NCBI GenBank assembly: GCA_043719155.1
Contig: JAYSUJ010000017.1
Span: 1 to 35,323 of the forward strand
Source: JBBQKQ01 sp043719155
GTDB taxonomy: Bacteria > Patescibacteriota > Minisyncoccia > Phycocordibacterales > UBA5272
Direction of reading: 5' to 3'
DNA length: 35,323 nt
Shown here: positions 7,772 through 13,793 of the stretch, piece after piece
Layout of the letters: every line of letters begins with the position of its first letter
Position numbering within the stretch: the first letter of the stretch is position 1
The notes under the pieces: model-generated
What the model saw: the letters and a program-made list of their open reading frames with translations, nothing else
What the model was told of the DNA's origin: nothing
Databases searched by the model: none
Made by a program: the position numbers and the translations under genes

Positions 7772-8329
7772 TTATTTGCTAAAGCCTTTCAGTGCAGCTT
7801 TTATTTTCTCATTTACATTTTTACCTTCGGCGCTTTTAGCTGCCATTTGGGCGTCGCGTTCGGTGTAACCCATAGACTTTAAAGCCAATACAACTTCGTT
7901 GTCTGTGTCACCATGCACGAGGTCAGAGACCTGACCTCGTAACTCCAACACTATTTTCTCCGCTGTTTTTTTACCTATACCAGAGACTGCAGTTAAATAT
8001 CCTAAATCTCCTTTATTTATGGCCTCGGTCAAACTTTCTATCGTACCGACATTAACTATGGCAAGGGCAGAGCGCGGACCTATGCCAGAAATATTTATAA
8101 GTTTTTCAAAAAGTTTTATTGATAATTCATCAAAAAAGCCAAAAAGCTCTAAAGCATCTTCCCGCACAACTGTATGTATAAAAAAAGAGGTGGTGGAGTT
8201 GTGTTGGGTAGCTTCTGCAAATTTACCTGACAGAGTATTGCAAAAAACTTTGTAACCTACACCATTTACGTCCAGTACTACATATTTCTCATCCTGTTTT
8301 ATTACTTTTCCACTTAAATAAGCTATCAT
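7772..8329 (-). CDS. ruvA: Holliday junction branch migration complex subunit RuvA
   Basis: 185 residues, near the usual 190-200. It has the N-terminal OB-fold MIAYLSGKVI and VLDVNGVGYKVFC, then the tandem helix-hairpin-helix region with LINISGIGPRSALAIV and LTAVSGIGKKTAEKIVLELRG. The short C-terminal domain III (MGYTERDAQMAAKSA) would contact RuvB. RuvA binds four-way junctions and loads the RuvB motor. A minus-strand TATAAT (8337-8342) lies 7 nt upstream of the ATG. The next gene, MYG1-like, follows after 2 nt. No ruvB or ruvC is present in the window. Confidence 0.95.
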   Translation of the reverse strand: MIAYLSGKVIKQDEKYVVLDVNGVGYKVFCNTLSGKFAEATQHNSTTSFFIHTVVREDALELFGFFDELSIKLFEKLINISGIGPRSALAIVNVGTIESLTEAINKGDLGYLTAVSGIGKKTAEKIVLELRGQVSDLVHGDTDNEVVLALKSMGYTERDAQMAAKSAEGKNVNEKIKAALKGFSK

Positions 8330-8336
8330 GTTCTGT

Positions 8337-8364
8337 ATTATAACATTAAATAATTTGCTATACT
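8337..8364. promoter_or_regulatory. Divergent -10 elements between ruvA and the Tat-signal gene
   Basis: A minus-strand TATAAT (8337-8342), 7 nt from ruvA, and a plus-strand TATACT (8359-8364), 6 nt from the ATG at 8371, share a 41-bp intergenic region. Both messages would be leaderless, and the two -35 regions must overlap. Confidence 0.55.
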
Positions 8365-8370
8365 TTTTTT

Positions 8371-8946
8371 ATGTTAGGTAAACAAGCCAAATTAGAAAAA
8401 CCAACCCTTCCAAAGGTACATAGAAGAGGTTTTTTAGGGCTTGTTTCGAGTGCTGCCGCAGCGGTTGCAATGGGGGGAGTAGGGCTTTTCCATCCAGAAA
8501 AAGCACTTTCACAAACTGCTACACCAAATACTCTCAAAAAAGAAAAAATTTTAACAAAACAGGAAATTCTATCTTTGGTAAAAGATATGAACAATTTGAG
8601 TAATGAACTCACAAATATTGATAACTTAACAAATGAGCAAAGAATAGAAAAAGCAAGAGAATATGGGAAAAAGTTTAGATTGTTAGAGGAAAACACTGAA
8701 AACGAAGCGACTCTAAGCAAGTTGCACAGACCAATGTTAGGTGAGTTTTCGAGAAGAGAAATTGCAGATTTTTTACTGGCAAATCCAAACGCAACAAATT
8801 CCGAGAAAATCGAAAGAGTTGAGCAGCTTTGTCGGGATGATCTAAAAATGTTCGGGATCTCGCCAGAGGAATTCGGTAAATACAGTCCTGACTACCTTGG
8901 CTACTTTTGTGGTTACGATAAAACTTTTTGTCCACCTGGAAGTTGA
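8371..8946 (+). CDS. Exported protein with a twin-arginine signal, function unknown
   Basis: 191 residues. The N-terminus has KVHRRGFLGLVSSAAA (Arg18-Arg19) followed by a weakly hydrophobic AVAMGGVGLF stretch and a likely cleavage region near KALSQTA, which is a textbook Tat signal. The mature part is charged and mostly helical (about residues 55-150), with three Cys in the C-terminal third (LCRDDL, YFCGYD, TFCPPGS) that could form disulphides or bind a cofactor. I do not recognise the family. A Tat signal would suggest export in a folded state. Whether this genome encodes TatA/TatC cannot be seen here. Confidence 0.65.
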   Translation: MLGKQAKLEKPTLPKVHRRGFLGLVSSAAAAVAMGGVGLFHPEKALSQTATPNTLKKEKILTKQEILSLVKDMNNLSNELTNIDNLTNEQRIEKAREYGKKFRLLEENTENEATLSKLHRPMLGEFSRREIADFLLANPNATNSEKIERVEQLCRDDLKMFGISPEEFGKYSPDYLGYFCGYDKTFCPPGS

Positions 8947-8954
8947 TACTTTTT

Positions 8955-9752
8955 TTAAACTCTATATTTTGTAGGCCTACTATTTATATGTTTAATCAAC
9001 AAACCTATGTTTTCCCAATATTTTCCGTCAGTTGTTATTTTGTAAACTTTTTCGGACTTAAGTCCGTGAATAAGAACTTCGTCAATATGAGGGCTTGGCA
9101 TGGGTTTGAATTCCACTACGACTTGATTTGGTAAAGTTGTATTTAAAAAATCAAGTTGTATTTTATTTGCTAACAGCTGTATTGTTTCGTATATGGCTAA
9201 CACACTGTTTATGTGAGGGTTTTGGTCAAAAGAGGAAAGTTTTACTGAGACGTTGCACTTCGCTAATTTTTTAACAGCAGATGCCACAACACCAAAACTT
9301 AAAAAATCTCTTTCATGTTCTGGGGTTTGGGCTGTGCTTGGATTGCTTTGGCTTTCAGGCTTTTCAGCTGTAGGCCCAGCTTCTGGCTTATTCGCAGGTA
9401 CATTTATTAACCCTAAAAACTTACAAACCTTGTTTAGAAAGGCAACAGGTGTACTTAAAGTAGAATAACCAGATTTAATAAATTCGTCTTTTGAATTTAG
9501 ACCACCAACTGAAATTACATCATTTTCTTTATAAGGTGTTGACCATCCAGTACCTCTTTCGACGCAATCGTAAGCAACGTTTATTAACCTTACAGTGTCT
9601 TCCACTAGTTTTTTGTCGCCTGAGTCCGTGAGTTTCCTGAGCAAGTCTGGATGTATTCTTTTTCTTATGGTGTTCCGCCAGCCAAGTAAGCCTTCAACAC
9701 TAATTGTAGGTTTCGGGACTGGATTTGCACGACCTTCATGGGGGCTTGGCAT
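8955..9752 (-). CDS. J-domain-like protein, otherwise unknown
   Basis: 265 residues. Near the N-terminus, GWRNTIRKRIHPDLLRKL followed by VRLINVAYDCVE has the shape of a DnaJ J-domain with an intact HPD tripeptide, which in DnaJ proteins stimulates the Hsp70 ATPase. A Ser/Pro/Glu-rich linker (about residues 130-150) leads to a C-terminal domain of about 110 residues (FGVVASAVKKLAKCNV and onward) that I cannot assign. No dnaK is in the window. The J-domain is only partly conserved, so the co-chaperone role is tentative. It runs convergently into the Tat-signal gene. Confidence 0.5.
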   Translation of the reverse strand: MPSPHEGRANPVPKPTISVEGLLGWRNTIRKRIHPDLLRKLTDSGDKKLVEDTVRLINVAYDCVERGTGWSTPYKENDVISVGGLNSKDEFIKSGYSTLSTPVAFLNKVCKFLGLINVPANKPEAGPTAEKPESQSNPSTAQTPEHERDFLSFGVVASAVKKLAKCNVSVKLSSFDQNPHINSVLAIYETIQLLANKIQLDFLNTTLPNQVVVEFKPMPSPHIDEVLIHGLKSEKVYKITTDGKYWENIGLLIKHINSRPTKYRV

Positions 9753-9796
9753 ATTCTATAAAGTGTAACATGTTAAATTAACTTGTCCATTTTGTA

Positions 9797-9824
9797 TTGC
9801 AATATAATGCATTTATGTTATAAT
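9797..9824 (+). promoter_or_regulatory. Promoter of rpsT
   Basis: TTGCAA (9797-9802), a 16-bp spacer and TATAAT (9819-9824). The start codon is about 30 nt downstream, so rpsT has a short AT-rich leader with no Shine-Dalgarno sequence. Another TATAAT at 9803-9808 may be an alternative. Confidence 0.55.
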
Positions 9825-9855
9825 TTGACCATAAATAAAACTATATAAAATAATT

Positions 9856-10119
9856 ATGGCAATCACAAAAGGAGGTAAAAAAGCCCACAGACAGTCTCTT
9901 AAAAAAGCTGTAGTAAATGAAAGACGTGCAAAAACTATGAAAGAGACAGTAAAGTCTGTAAGAGAAAGTGTAGCCAAAAAAGCTAAAGCCCCAGCTGTAG
10001 AAAGTCTAAAAGCTGCTTACCAAGCTTTGGACAAAGCTGCGAAAAGAGGAATTATCAAAAAAGGTACAGCCGACCGAAAGAAGTCCAGATTGTCAAAGGC
10101 TATAGCAAAACTAGGTTAA
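9856..10119 (+). CDS. rpsT: 30S ribosomal protein S20
   Basis: 87 residues, the typical length. The N-terminus MAITKGGKKAHRQSLKKAV and the Lys/Ala-rich helices ending in the conserved GIIKKGTADRKKSRLSKAI identify S20, which binds 16S rRNA helix 9/44 early in small-subunit assembly. It is a single-gene unit with its own promoter and a strong terminator. Confidence 0.95.
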   Translation: MAITKGGKKAHRQSLKKAVVNERRAKTMKETVKSVRESVAKKAKAPAVESLKAAYQALDKAAKRGIIKKGTADRKKSRLSKAIAKLG

Positions 10120-10122
10120 ACT

Positions 10123-10152
10123 GAAAAAGCGTCACAAAAGTGACGCTTTTTC
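10123..10152 (+). terminator. Terminator after rpsT
   Basis: A long perfect stem GAAAAAGCGTCAC/GTGACGCTTTTTC with an AAAA loop and a U-rich 3' arm. The A-rich 5' arm makes it functional in both directions. Confidence 0.9.
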
Positions 10153-10174
10153 GTATATATTAAGCAGACGTTCT

Positions 10175-10720
10175 ATGCCTATGAACACACACGACTTCAC
10201 AGTTTTGCATAATCGTCTGTACGGTAGGGTTTTTTCGTTTGTCAGACTGCGTATAAGCGACAAAGAAGAGGTAAAGGACATTGTACAAGATGTATTCTTA
10301 AAAGCCTTTAAATCTTGGGAAGTTTTACCAGACGAAAGTACAGCCAGGAATTTCCTCTTCGTCATAGCTAGACAAAAAATGATAGACGTCTGGAGAAGTG
10401 GTAGAAAAAAATATCAAACCGATCTGGTCTCAACCAATAATGATAAAGACTCTGATTTTAGCCCAGACTTCGACTCGTTCGAGTCTGACCAACCTTTACC
10501 AGAAGATATATTCATTCAAGGCGAAAAACAAAAACAAATTTCAGAGTTCCTTAATCTTTTAAAAAAAGAAGAAAGAGAATTGCTGGTCCTTCGTTTTCTA
10601 GAAGAGCTAGAATACGTAGAACTCGCCAGAATTTATAAAACTACCGAAGACAATATAAGGCAAAAAGTATCACGGGCATTGCAAAACTTAAGAAAGGTCG
10701 CAAACAAAAAAGAAAAATAA
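10175..10720 (+). CDS. ECF-type RNA polymerase sigma factor
   Basis: 181 residues. Region 2 is recognisable from EEVKDIVQDVFLKAFKSW and NFLFVIARQKMIDVWR, which supply core-polymerase and -10 contacts. Region 4 is the C-terminal HTH with EERELLVLRFLEELEYVELA and IYKTTEDNIRQKVSRALQNL. An acidic linker (about residues 85-115) separates them. The start may be Met at 10175 or the in-frame ATG at 10181. The next gene begins 3 nt later and encodes a single-pass membrane protein, the usual arrangement for a sigma factor and its anti-sigma partner. Confidence 0.85.
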   Translation: MPMNTHDFTVLHNRLYGRVFSFVRLRISDKEEVKDIVQDVFLKAFKSWEVLPDESTARNFLFVIARQKMIDVWRSGRKKYQTDLVSTNNDKDSDFSPDFDSFESDQPLPEDIFIQGEKQKQISEFLNLLKKEERELLVLRFLEELEYVELARIYKTTEDNIRQKVSRALQNLRKVANKKEK

Positions 10721-10723
10721 AAC

Positions 10724-11023
10724 ATGCAAAAAATAAAATTGGAAAAATTTGAACAAGAATACAGGGAAGAGATCAGTCTGTTGCAAGGCCTGTCTTTTCA
10801 GTCTGTGGCAAAAGTCCCAGAGTTCCAAGCCCCAGCTTACAGTTTTTTGCTTAAAAAAGCTATGTCTATTGCCTTTGCAGTACCGGCTTTTGCCATGATG
10901 TTTGCTTTCTTTTTCTACAGTCCCAATTCCACCAGTACATACAACCAGGACTTGGCTATGTTGGAAAGTTCCAACGCTAGGTTAATGAGCGAAATAGAAA
11001 GCATGGATAATGTAAACAATTAG
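10724..11023 (+). CDS. Small single-pass membrane protein, likely anti-sigma partner
   Basis: 99 residues. About 45 charged residues on the N-terminal side are followed by one membrane helix (AMSIAFAVPAFAMMFAFFF) and a short external tail with a coiled-coil-like heptad (LAMLESSNARLMSEIESM). There is no zinc-binding anti-sigma motif. The case for anti-sigma function rests on topology and position: 3 nt after the ECF sigma gene and 1 nt before a secreted protein gene. Confidence 0.5.
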   Translation: MQKIKLEKFEQEYREEISLLQGLSFQSVAKVPEFQAPAYSFLLKKAMSIAFAVPAFAMMFAFFFYSPNSTSTYNQDLAMLESSNARLMSEIESMDNVNN

Positions 11024-11024
11024 T

Positions 11025-11675
11025 ATGCAAAATTTTATTAAAATCATTTCACTTTCAGTTCTGCTTGCCTTCTCAGTCTTTGGACAAGTTTATGCCTCAC
11101 CTAGCTTAGCCTTTTCGTTTACGGACTTTTTAAAAGAAGCTAAAGACACAACGAAAAATATTTTGCCCGACACGCAAGTGGTGCAAAACCTGCTCGCTAC
11201 TACCACAAAAAAAGTCATTACTACTACTGGTGAAGAAAAAACCGCTTGCGAATATTTTGACGACGCGATACTTAAAACTATTGGCTTAGAAATCTCAAGC
11301 GAAGATGCAAAACAAAAAATAGAAAAATTTGAAGAAGTGCTAGAGGGGGAAGTGCTGGTGAGAGATGGTATATTAAGTTCTGTTAAAAATTTATTTGGCT
11401 TGCAAAAGAAAGACAAAGTTATCTTCAGGGAAATGAAAAAAGATATCCTAGAAGCAAAGAAATATTATGCCGACCTGGACCTTCAACTAGATGCAAACAT
11501 AAAAACTATCCTGGAAACAGTTTGTGAAGATGAAAAAAAAGAAGTCATACAAAAATTTGACGAAAAAGTGGAGGACACAGTTCTGGAAGAGTCAATTTTT
11601 AGAAAGCAGTTGGTGGGGGGCTTAAGAGACAGGATGAAAATCTTGGAAGAGGGTGTAAAGAATGCAAAAAAATAG
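11025..11675 (+). CDS. Secreted helical protein in the sigma-factor operon
   Basis: 216 residues. A signal peptide (about residues 1-24, ending GQVYA) precedes a mature region that is charged, helical and rich in Lys/Glu, with two Cys (TACEYF, TVCEDE) that may pair. I do not recognise the family. As the third gene after an ECF sigma factor and a membrane protein it could be the envelope sensor or a target of the system, but this is inferred from position only. Confidence 0.45.
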   Translation: MQNFIKIISLSVLLAFSVFGQVYASPSLAFSFTDFLKEAKDTTKNILPDTQVVQNLLATTTKKVITTTGEEKTACEYFDDAILKTIGLEISSEDAKQKIEKFEEVLEGEVLVRDGILSSVKNLFGLQKKDKVIFREMKKDILEAKKYYADLDLQLDANIKTILETVCEDEKKEVIQKFDEKVEDTVLEESIFRKQLVGGLRDRMKILEEGVKNAKK

Positions 11676-11698
11676 TGTACAATGGGTAAATACTGGCC

Positions 11699-12184
11699 AT
11701 GAATCCCACACAAAACAACTTTGTAGAATATCTCATACCACATAAGCAAATAGCTCCAGCAGGGCAAGTTTATTTGGGGACATTTCTGGCTTTTGCTTTG
11801 TTTTTTTCCCTTTTCTTTGGGAATCTACCTTTCTTCTTAATAGTCTTGATAATTTCTGTGTTTATTTTCCTGGAAAAAGAGAAAGATTCAGCCCTCAATC
11901 CAGAAGGTATAAATGTCTATTTTAGTGATAACTACTTTATGTACGATGACGAAAGGTTTTTCCTAAAAGATTGTTTGAGTTTTACTTTGCATAAAGAGCT
12001 TTTTGGACAACCGGAAAAACATTTGCGCCTGGTTTTCAAGAGTGTAAGTAAACAAGACTTGTTTATAGATGTGCCGAACCATGTGCAAACCGCAAAACTT
12101 TGTGATATAATACGCAAGTCTGTGAAGGAAGATTTGAAAAAAGAACTGTCTTTTTCAGAGCAGCTGGTACTTAGATTTTTCTAA
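11699..12184 (+). CDS. Membrane protein with a C-terminal PH-like domain, unknown
   Basis: 161 residues. Two adjacent membrane helices (about residues 25-60) are followed by a soluble domain with alternating strands (GINVYFSDNYFMYDDERFF, LRLVFKSVSKQDLFIDV) and a final helix, an architecture like small bacterial PH-domain membrane proteins. No motif fixes a function. A TACAAT about 26 nt upstream could give it its own promoter, although it may also be read from the sigma operon. Confidence 0.45.
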   Translation: MNPTQNNFVEYLIPHKQIAPAGQVYLGTFLAFALFFSLFFGNLPFFLIVLIISVFIFLEKEKDSALNPEGINVYFSDNYFMYDDERFFLKDCLSFTLHKELFGQPEKHLRLVFKSVSKQDLFIDVPNHVQTAKLCDIIRKSVKEDLKKELSFSEQLVLRFF

Positions 12185-12203
12185 TAAGAAAACAATAAAA
12201 AAT

Positions 12204-12288
12204 GGAAGTGTGGCCGAGTGGTTTAAGGCAACAGTCTTGAAAACTGTCGTAGGGCAACTTACCGTGAGTTCGAATCTCACCACTTCCG
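12204..12288 (+). tRNA. tRNA-Ser(UGA)
   Basis: Acceptor stem GGAAGTG (12204-12210)/CACTTCC (12281-12287) with discriminator G. The anticodon stem ACAGT/ACTGT holds the loop CTTGAAA, anticodon TGA. A long variable arm (CGTAGGGCAACTTACCG) is typical of serine tRNAs, and the T loop is TTCGAAT. The terminal CCA is not encoded. The accessory genes that follow suggest the locus may be an integration site. Confidence 0.95.
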
Positions 12289-12323
12289 CTAGAAAATGAT
12301 ACAACAAATAGTATAGATGTCAA

Positions 12324-12351
12324 TTGACAAGAGATTTTACTTTGCTATACT
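12324..12351 (+). promoter_or_regulatory. Near-consensus promoter upstream of the PemK-like gene
   Basis: TTGACA (12324-12329), a 16-bp spacer and TATACT (12346-12351). By the local leaderless pattern a start codon is expected near 12358-12361. The in-frame codon at 12361 is GTT, not ATG or GTG. Confidence 0.65.
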
Positions 12352-12360
12352 AACACCACT

Positions 12361-12765
12361 GTTCGACGTAAGTCGCAAAACTGCTCTAGAAATAGAGTAA
12401 GTAAATTAAAAGAAAATATAGATAATGAAGTTAAAAGACCCCACATCTTAACAAGAGAAATAAGGTGGTGTGCAATTAGACATAATGTAGGTAGTGAGAT
12501 AGATGGTAAAGGAGATTTGTTTGCAAGACCAGTAATAATTATAAAGTTAGTTAGTAAGAATACTTCTTTGATTTTACCACTTACCCATTCTGACAAAATA
12601 GGTAGACATATTTTAGAATTTGAGTTTCAAGGCGAAAAAATTAAGGCTAGGCTGGATCAAGTTAGAATTGTTGACTTGAAAAGAATTAAAAGCAAAATAG
12701 GAAGAATAAGTGAAAATAAATTTTTAGAAATAAAAAATAAATTAAAAGAATTTTTATTTAATTAG
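12361..12765 (+). CDS. PemK/MazF-like toxin-type protein lacking a canonical start codon
   Basis: The frame is open from 12328 to 12765. Conserved features are REIRWCAIRHNVGSEIDGKGD, FARPVIIIK, a central IKARLDQVRIVD and the end RIKSKIGRISENKFLEI, all matching the PemK-like family of MazF-type endoribonucleases. The first legal start inside the frame is TTG at 12517, which would delete the REIRWC...GKGD core. The expected start region (12361-12418) has only GTT, ATA or similar codons. Either a rare start is used or the start was lost and the gene is decaying. No antitoxin gene is adjacent. Family assignment is firm; integrity is doubtful. Confidence 0.65.
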   Translation, partial: VRRKSQNCSRNRVSKLKENIDNEVKRPHILTREIRWCAIRHNVGSEIDGKGDLFARPVIIIKLVSKNTSLILPLTHSDKIGRHILEFEFQGEKIKARLDQVRIVDLKRIKSKIGRISENKFLEIKNKLKEFLFN

Positions 12766-12772
12766 ATTTTGG

Positions 12773-12904
12773 CTAAAATGCTTTGCCGAACGTTGTATAT
12801 GGTCTTCCGCAAAGCAAGTTAACGCCGTCATTCGAGTTGCCTATGCAGCAAAAAACATATGAGGAACCTGGTGTTTTGTTGTTGTCACTTTCTTTTCTGT
12901 ACAT
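12773..12904 (-). CDS. 43-aa Cys/Ser/Thr-rich peptide, candidate RiPP precursor
   Basis: A complete small reading frame (ATG at 12904, TAG at 12773-12775) lies opposite the RiPP-type operon and begins 28 bp from its first gene. The first 13 residues are polar and charged (MYRKESDNNKTPG). The rest is rich in Cys, Ser, Thr and Gly, with a CC pair (residues 19-20), Cys32, Ser14, Ser15, Ser24, Thr37 and Thr38, ending in Phe. This is the kind of tail a YcaO enzyme could heterocyclise. It is more G+C-rich than its surroundings and has no clear promoter or ribosome-binding site. It could also be a remnant or a chance frame. Confidence 0.35.
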   Translation of the reverse strand: MYRKESDNNKTPGSSYVFCCIGNSNDGVNLLCGRPYTTFGKAF

Positions 12905-12920
12905 TTTAATAAGGTTTGGC

Positions 12921-12926
12921 TATAAT
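12921..12926 (+). promoter_or_regulatory. -10 element of the RiPP-type operon
   Basis: TATAAT lies 6 nt before the ATG at 12933, giving a leaderless transcript. TTTGGC just upstream does not resemble a -35. Confidence 0.5.
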
Positions 12927-12932
12927 TAAATC

Positions 12933-13784
12933 ATGTATTTCAAAAGTGTCCGACCTTACGACTGTAAGAATGATGAAAAAAAATTTCGTAAAAAAATGAC
13001 TAACGTTATTTTTACAAGTCAACTTGAACTAGAAAGAAATGCTAAAGTTGGACTTTTAAGAGATAATAAAGAGGTGGTATTTTTTGACACAAACAAAAGC
13101 CCAAAGGTAAAAATAATCTGTTCGGTTTCGGACCAGATAAGTGATGAATACAAAAAACAAATATTTAGCTGTTTTAATAAAAATAAAATAGACCAAATTT
13201 GCAGAAAATTAAGAGACAGGTATTTATTTGAAAAGAAAATCTATTTGCAATCTTATACATACAATACAGAAAATTTTTTACTCAATGCTAATAAATCAAA
13301 AGATGTTAAAAGATTCAAGAAAAAATATTCTTATAAAATTTTATCTACTTATGACAAAAACAAAATTTATGAGCTGTACGATGACTGGTCGCAGATGCAA
13401 GCAAGTAAAAGTAAATCGGTAGCCCCAAACACCGAGTTAGACTTTTTCTTTGCGTCTAAAAATATAAAAAAATACAAAATTAGGTTTCTTTTTCTGGAAG
13501 TAGACGGGCGCTTGGTTGGGGCAAAAATAGCTTATCCATTTCTGGTTAGGTCCAAAAAAATACTGATTTTAAGGTATCAGTTTTCTCGATACGAGTATTA
13601 CGGTATTAATCAATTTATGACTTATGAATTAATTAAAAGAGAAAGGGAATTTAAGGAATTTTCAGATGGCGGGGAGTTTGTTTCAGAAAAGTATGAAGGC
13701 CGGAGACAATATAAGTTGTCGAGAAGAAGACCAGATAAAATCGAAGATATCTATAGGCTAGAAATTACAAAAAAAATACTATAA
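12933..13784 (+). CDS. GNAT-fold acyl/aminoacyltransferase-like protein
   Basis: 283 residues. The C-terminal half (about 135-283) has the layout of the DUF2156/LPG-synthase-C and FemAB-like branch of GNAT folds: a helix with ELYDDWSQMQ, a strand pair FLFLEVDGRLVGAKIAYPF, then YGINQFMTYELIKRE, FSDGGEF and RQYKLSRRRPDKIEDIY. Relatives transfer amino acids or acyl groups, often from charged tRNA. The N-terminal half is AT-rich and unassigned. It starts the operon; the YcaO fusion follows after 9 nt. A role in acylating or aminoacylating the modified peptide is possible but only contextual. Confidence 0.55.
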   Translation: MYFKSVRPYDCKNDEKKFRKKMTNVIFTSQLELERNAKVGLLRDNKEVVFFDTNKSPKVKIICSVSDQISDEYKKQIFSCFNKNKIDQICRKLRDRYLFEKKIYLQSYTYNTENFLLNANKSKDVKRFKKKYSYKILSTYDKNKIYELYDDWSQMQASKSKSVAPNTELDFFFASKNIKKYKIRFLFLEVDGRLVGAKIAYPFLVRSKKILILRYQFSRYEYYGINQFMTYELIKREREFKEFSDGGEFVSEKYEGRRQYKLSRRRPDKIEDIYRLEITKKIL

Positions 13785-13793
13785 ACTCATTTT

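Noticed and set aside
12773..12904. Integron attC-like or IS-end structure (inverted CTTTGC/GCAAAG and GTTAACG)
   Set aside because: The attC core sites are not both present and no integrase or transposase is nearby; the coding interpretation on the minus strand explains the segment better.
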